Shown: piece by piece, positions 6,574 to 8,154 of the stretch | How the letters are laid out: every line of letters starts with the position of its first letter | Numbering within the stretch: position 1 is the stretch's first letter | Source of the DNA: an uncultured Planctomycetaceae bacterium | GTDB taxonomy: Bacteria > Planctomycetota > Planctomycetia > Planctomycetales > Planctomycetaceae | Assembly: GCA_903823545.1 (NCBI GenBank) | Contig: CAIJTL010001700.1 | Location: 1-8,154, forward strand | Reading direction: 5' to 3' | Length of the DNA: 8,154 bases | Position numbers and translations under genes: made by a program | The notes under the pieces: generated by a model | Told to the model about the DNA's origin: nothing | The model's input: the letters and a program-made list of their open reading frames with translations, nothing else | Database searches by the model: none

Positions 6574-6598
6574 CGAAAGCCGTGGCGGCTTTAGCTAC
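6574..6598 (+). repeat. REP-like palindrome, copy C
   Basis: AAAGCCG, loop TGG, CGGCTTT (6576-6592) forms a 7-bp stem, followed by AGCTACG. Loop context TGGCG and tail GCTACG match copy A read on its minus strand, while the inner stem is GCC/GGC here against CTC/GAG there. It lies between two convergent genes, a common place for such repeats, and may also contribute to ending transcription. Confidence 0.55.
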
Positions 6599-6608
6599 GC
6601 CAAGCAAT

Positions 6609-6621
6609 CCTCATATTGAGG
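6609..6621 (-). terminator. Small hairpin after the ZIP gene, possible terminator
   Basis: CCTCA and TGAGG pair around a 3-base loop, 12 bases past the ZIP stop on the minus strand. The stem is only 5 bp and the tail (ATTGCTTGG) is a poor T-run, so support is weak. Confidence 0.25.
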
Positions 6622-6633
6622 CTCAAGCACGCG

Positions 6634-7593
6634 CTAATGTTTGTGTCCGTGGTCGTGCGGATGGTCGTGAGAGTGCTTGTGGTCGGCAGGTGGTTTGGGG
6701 TCGTGCGCGTGTTCCGGCTCCAGGAACCCGATGCTCCATGCGACAGCCACACCAGCCAGGACGGTGAACGCTCGCGTAAATCGGCCCGCCGATGAGAAGT
6801 CCACCTCCGGTAACAAGTCACTCAGAGCAATGCAGATGAACACGCCACCTGACATGGCCAGGCCGGCCGAGACGAACTGTTCTTGTGATTGCGAAAACTG
6901 CTGCGCTCCCCAGTGAAACAATAACGCGCCGATCGGGCACATCAACGCATACCCGGCATTCGCCAGATGCCGCCAGCCCAACGACCAACCGCGAGCCGCC
7001 ATCAAGCCGGTGATCGACATCGAGTCCAACGGCTTGTGCAAAAAAATTCCCGCGAATGTCCCCAGACCCATCAGCCAAATCACGCTGCCAGCATGGTGCA
7101 ACGAGTCCGCCTCAACGTGCGCGGCCAAGGCCACGCCATCCAACAGCGTGTGCAACGACAGCCCCAACAGAACGCCGACCCAACTCACCGCACGGCCCGG
7201 TTGTGAATGATGACAGGCATGATCGTGATCGTGATCGTGATCGTGTGCATGGCCGGAATGGTTCGCGTTCACCGGATCGGCGTCGGGGGCTTCGTCCGCC
7301 TCGGTCGCATGAATGTGGACGTGCCCGATTCTTAGCATCGCGAAGGTCAGTAGCATCCCCGCCAGCATCCAGCCCATGCACCAGTCAATCGATTTCGGCC
7401 CCGACGAAGTGGTTAGGGCGTGGGGGACTTGGTGCCACACACCGACCCCCAACATCAACCCGCTGATTGCCGCTGTCAGGAATTGCATTCGGCCGTGAGT
7501 CAGCCGAATCAGCGTCGTGACAAACCCACCAAACAGTGACGATCCGACAATCAAAACACAGTAAATGGTCAACAAAACGGTGGGGCTGGCCAA
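6634..7593 (-). CDS. ZIP-family divalent metal transporter with His-rich loop and tail
   Basis: This 319-residue inner-membrane protein probably moves zinc or a similar cation into the cytoplasm, as ZIP proteins do. About eight hydrophobic helices can be placed: near 5-28, 36-58, 72-90, 135-158, 168-188, 213-230, 240-262 and 274-292. A variable loop (91-129) contains a HDHDHDHDHACHH run, and the C-terminus (293-319) is again His/Asp-rich. HTLLDG (148-153) matches the helix-4 metal motif. Helix 5 reads HKPLD (186-190) where many family members have HExxE, so the usual Glu is Lys and the last acidic residue is Asp; this suggests a divergent subgroup. The TTG start at 7593 is supported by a GAGGT ribosome site five bases upstream. 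It is divergent from the SmtB-type regulator, with 205 bases between them, and convergent with the Fur-type gene. Confidence 0.88.
   Translation of the reverse strand: MASPTVLLTIYCVLIVGSSLFGGFVTTLIRLTHGRMQFLTAAISGLMLGVGVWHQVPHALTTSSGPKSIDWCMGWMLAGMLLTFAMLRIGHVHIHATEADEAPDADPVNANHSGHAHDHDHDHDHACHHSQPGRAVSWVGVLLGLSLHTLLDGVALAAHVEADSLHHAGSVIWLMGLGTFAGIFLHKPLDSMSITGLMAARGWSLGWRHLANAGYALMCPIGALLFHWGAQQFSQSQEQFVSAGLAMSGGVFICIALSDLLPEVDFSSAGRFTRAFTVLAGVAVAWSIGFLEPEHAHDPKPPADHKHSHDHPHDHGHKH
7221..7244. repeat. Hexanucleotide tandem repeat (GATCGT x4) in the ZIP gene
   Basis: Four perfect GATCGT units encode, on the minus strand, the alternating Asp-His of the transporter's metal loop. Six-base units change loop length without shifting frame, so copy-number variation between strains is plausible. 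Confidence 0.85.
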
Positions 7594-7659
7594 TTGAAAC
7601 CTCGCGGGTTGTTGAAAGAAGAGCGCAATCTCAAGGCGACCAGTCCTCGACGCAAACTC

Positions 7660-7688
7660 AATCTATATCAAACGTTTTGGAACTTCAA
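7660..7688 (-). promoter_or_regulatory. Candidate promoter of the ZIP gene
   Basis: On the minus strand TTGAAG (7688-7683), 17 bases, then TAGATT (7665-7660). Each box matches sigma-70 consensus at 4 of 6. The -10 box lies about 66 bases before the start codon. An AAACGTTT palindrome (7670-7677) lies in the spacer and could bind a regulator. Confidence 0.3.
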
Positions 7689-7733
7689 CGAGCACCGAAT
7701 GTCTCGCCGTGCACGTCTTTTTCAAAACAACAC

Positions 7734-7761
7734 TTGATGAATCAATGAATTGTTTTATCAT
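7734..7761 (+). promoter_or_regulatory. Promoter and likely operator of the SmtB-type regulator
   Basis: TTGATG (7734-7739), 16 bases, then TATCAT (7756-7761), the latter matching consensus at 5 of 6. The -35 box is half of the inverted repeat TTGATgaATCAA (7734-7745). A wider pair, AAAACAA (7724-7730) and TTGTTTT (7750-7756), also spans the promoter. An A/T-rich inverted repeat on the promoter is the normal operator layout of ArsR/SmtB repressors, so self-repression relieved by metal is likely. Confidence 0.5.
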
Positions 7762-7773
7762 TTCGGTCGATCA

Positions 7774-7788
7774 CTTGAGCAACTCAAG
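7774..7788 (+). promoter_or_regulatory. Hairpin overlapping the ribosome site of the SmtB-type gene
   Basis: CTTGAG and CTCAAG pair perfectly around CAA. The 3' arm runs into the AAGGA ribosome site (7786-7790) of the gene starting at 7799. It could be a second operator half pair or a weak translational brake; the short stem makes chance a real possibility. Confidence 0.25.
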
Positions 7789-7798
7789 GAATATCCCA

Positions 7799-8149
7799 AT
7801 GCACGGCGACGAACTTGAACCTGAAGCACACGAGCACTCCATCCAACCGAATGTTCAGATGGTGGAGTCCGGGATCTGCGATCGCGCGGCGGCAATATTC
7901 CGAGCGCTCGGGGATTCGAACCGCCTACGGTTACTGTCGTTGCTGATGTCTCGTGAACTGTGCGTTTCGGAGATTTCAGGGATTCTCGACGACAACCTGT
8001 CCGCAGTCTCGCAGCGTTTGAAGCTTCTGCGATCGGAACGAATCGTCGTCGTCCGTCGCGAAGGGAAGCACATGTTTTATTCGTTGGCCGATGGACACAT
8101 CCGCGAACTAATCGCCAATGCACTCGCTCACGGTAACGAACATGACTAA
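7799..8149 (+). CDS. ArsR/SmtB-family metal-sensing repressor (zinc-type alpha-5 site)
   Basis: The protein has 116 residues, the normal length for SmtB-like dimeric winged-helix repressors that leave DNA when they bind metal. RALGDSNRLRLLSLL (35-49) and ELCVSEI (53-59) mark the core. LSAVSQRLKLLRSERIVVVRREGKHMFYSL covers the recognition helix and wing (67-96). The last helix has D98, H100, H111 and E114, the same spacing (D-x-H, 10 residues, H-xx-E) as the alpha-5 zinc site of SmtB, so zinc or a similar borderline metal is the likely signal. C55 sits where ELCV-type members carry a cysteine. A His/Glu-rich N-terminus may add ligands. The ATG at 7799 is preferred: AAGGA lies eight bases upstream. 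The upstream in-frame ATG at 7709 precedes the promoter boxes and the one at 7745 lies between them. Confidence 0.92.
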   Translation: MHGDELEPEAHEHSIQPNVQMVESGICDRAAAIFRALGDSNRLRLLSLLMSRELCVSEISGILDDNLSAVSQRLKLLRSERIVVVRREGKHMFYSLADGHIRELIANALAHGNEHD

Positions 8150-8154
8150 ATCCG
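8142..8154 (+). CDS. Possible start of a next gene overlapping the SmtB-type gene
   Basis: ATG ACT AAA TCC begins inside the last codons of the regulator and continues past the window end, overlapping by 8 bases. Such overlaps are common in co-transcribed pairs. The upstream ribosome site is weak (GGTAACGA). SmtB-like repressors are often followed by the metal efflux gene they control, but four codons (MTKS) cannot show this. Confidence 0.3.

Noticed and set aside
7709..7798. Upstream ATG start (30 more residues) for the SmtB-type regulator
   Set aside because: It would put the promoter boxes and operator inside the gene; the ATG at 7799 has a good ribosome site and gives the usual length.
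1..8154. CRISPR array, tRNA, rRNA or phage module
   Set aside because: No regularly spaced direct repeats, no cloverleaf-like or ribosomal sequence, and no phage-type genes were found.

Overview
The window looks like chromosomal DNA from a Gram-negative-type bacterium with moderate to high GC content. My best guess is the Planctomycetota. I infer this from the mix of a type II secretion/type IV pilus-like cluster, a stand-alone WD40 propeller protein, frequent TTG/GTG starts, and short palindromic repeats with a TGGCG-type loop lying between and inside genes. No rRNA, tRNA, CRISPR array or phage gene was seen.

The left part (1 to about 5870) is read on the minus strand, so gene order in transcription runs from high to low coordinates. 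It starts with a WD40-repeat protein (4937-5866) that appears to have lost its 5' end. Then come the secretion ATPase gspE (3263-4780), the inner-membrane platform gspF (2028-3254), an unrecognised signal-peptide/coiled-coil protein (1309-2013), a prepilin peptidase of the PilD/GspO family (190-1302), and the first 18 codons of one more probably exported protein leaving the window at base 1. gspE, gspF, the unknown protein and pilD are separated by about 15 bp or less and look like one operon. Together they provide the motor, the platform and the pseudopilin-processing enzyme. The unknown protein may be an accessory membrane part of the same machine.

The middle (about 5870-6050) holds a 71-bp element with 26-bp imperfect terminal inverted repeats and TGT...ACA ends. 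It sits exactly at the broken 5' edge of the WD40 gene.

The right part (6054-8154) is a metal-homeostasis group. It has a Fur-family regulator with two CxxC pairs (plus strand, 6054-6515), a ZIP-family transporter with a His-rich loop and His-rich tail (minus, 6634-7593), and a divergent ArsR/SmtB-type regulator (plus, 7799-8149) with a complete alpha-5 zinc-sensing signature. A possible next gene overlaps the end of the last one (from 8142). The intergenic space between the ZIP and SmtB-type genes carries a convincing promoter for the regulator, with an inverted repeat on its -35 box.

The most unusual non-coding signal is a family of small hairpins. Two copies lie inside the 5' coding part of the unknown secretion-cluster gene and a third lies between the convergent Fur and ZIP genes. 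Stem bases differ from copy to copy in a compensating way while the loop, and mostly the 3' tail, are kept.
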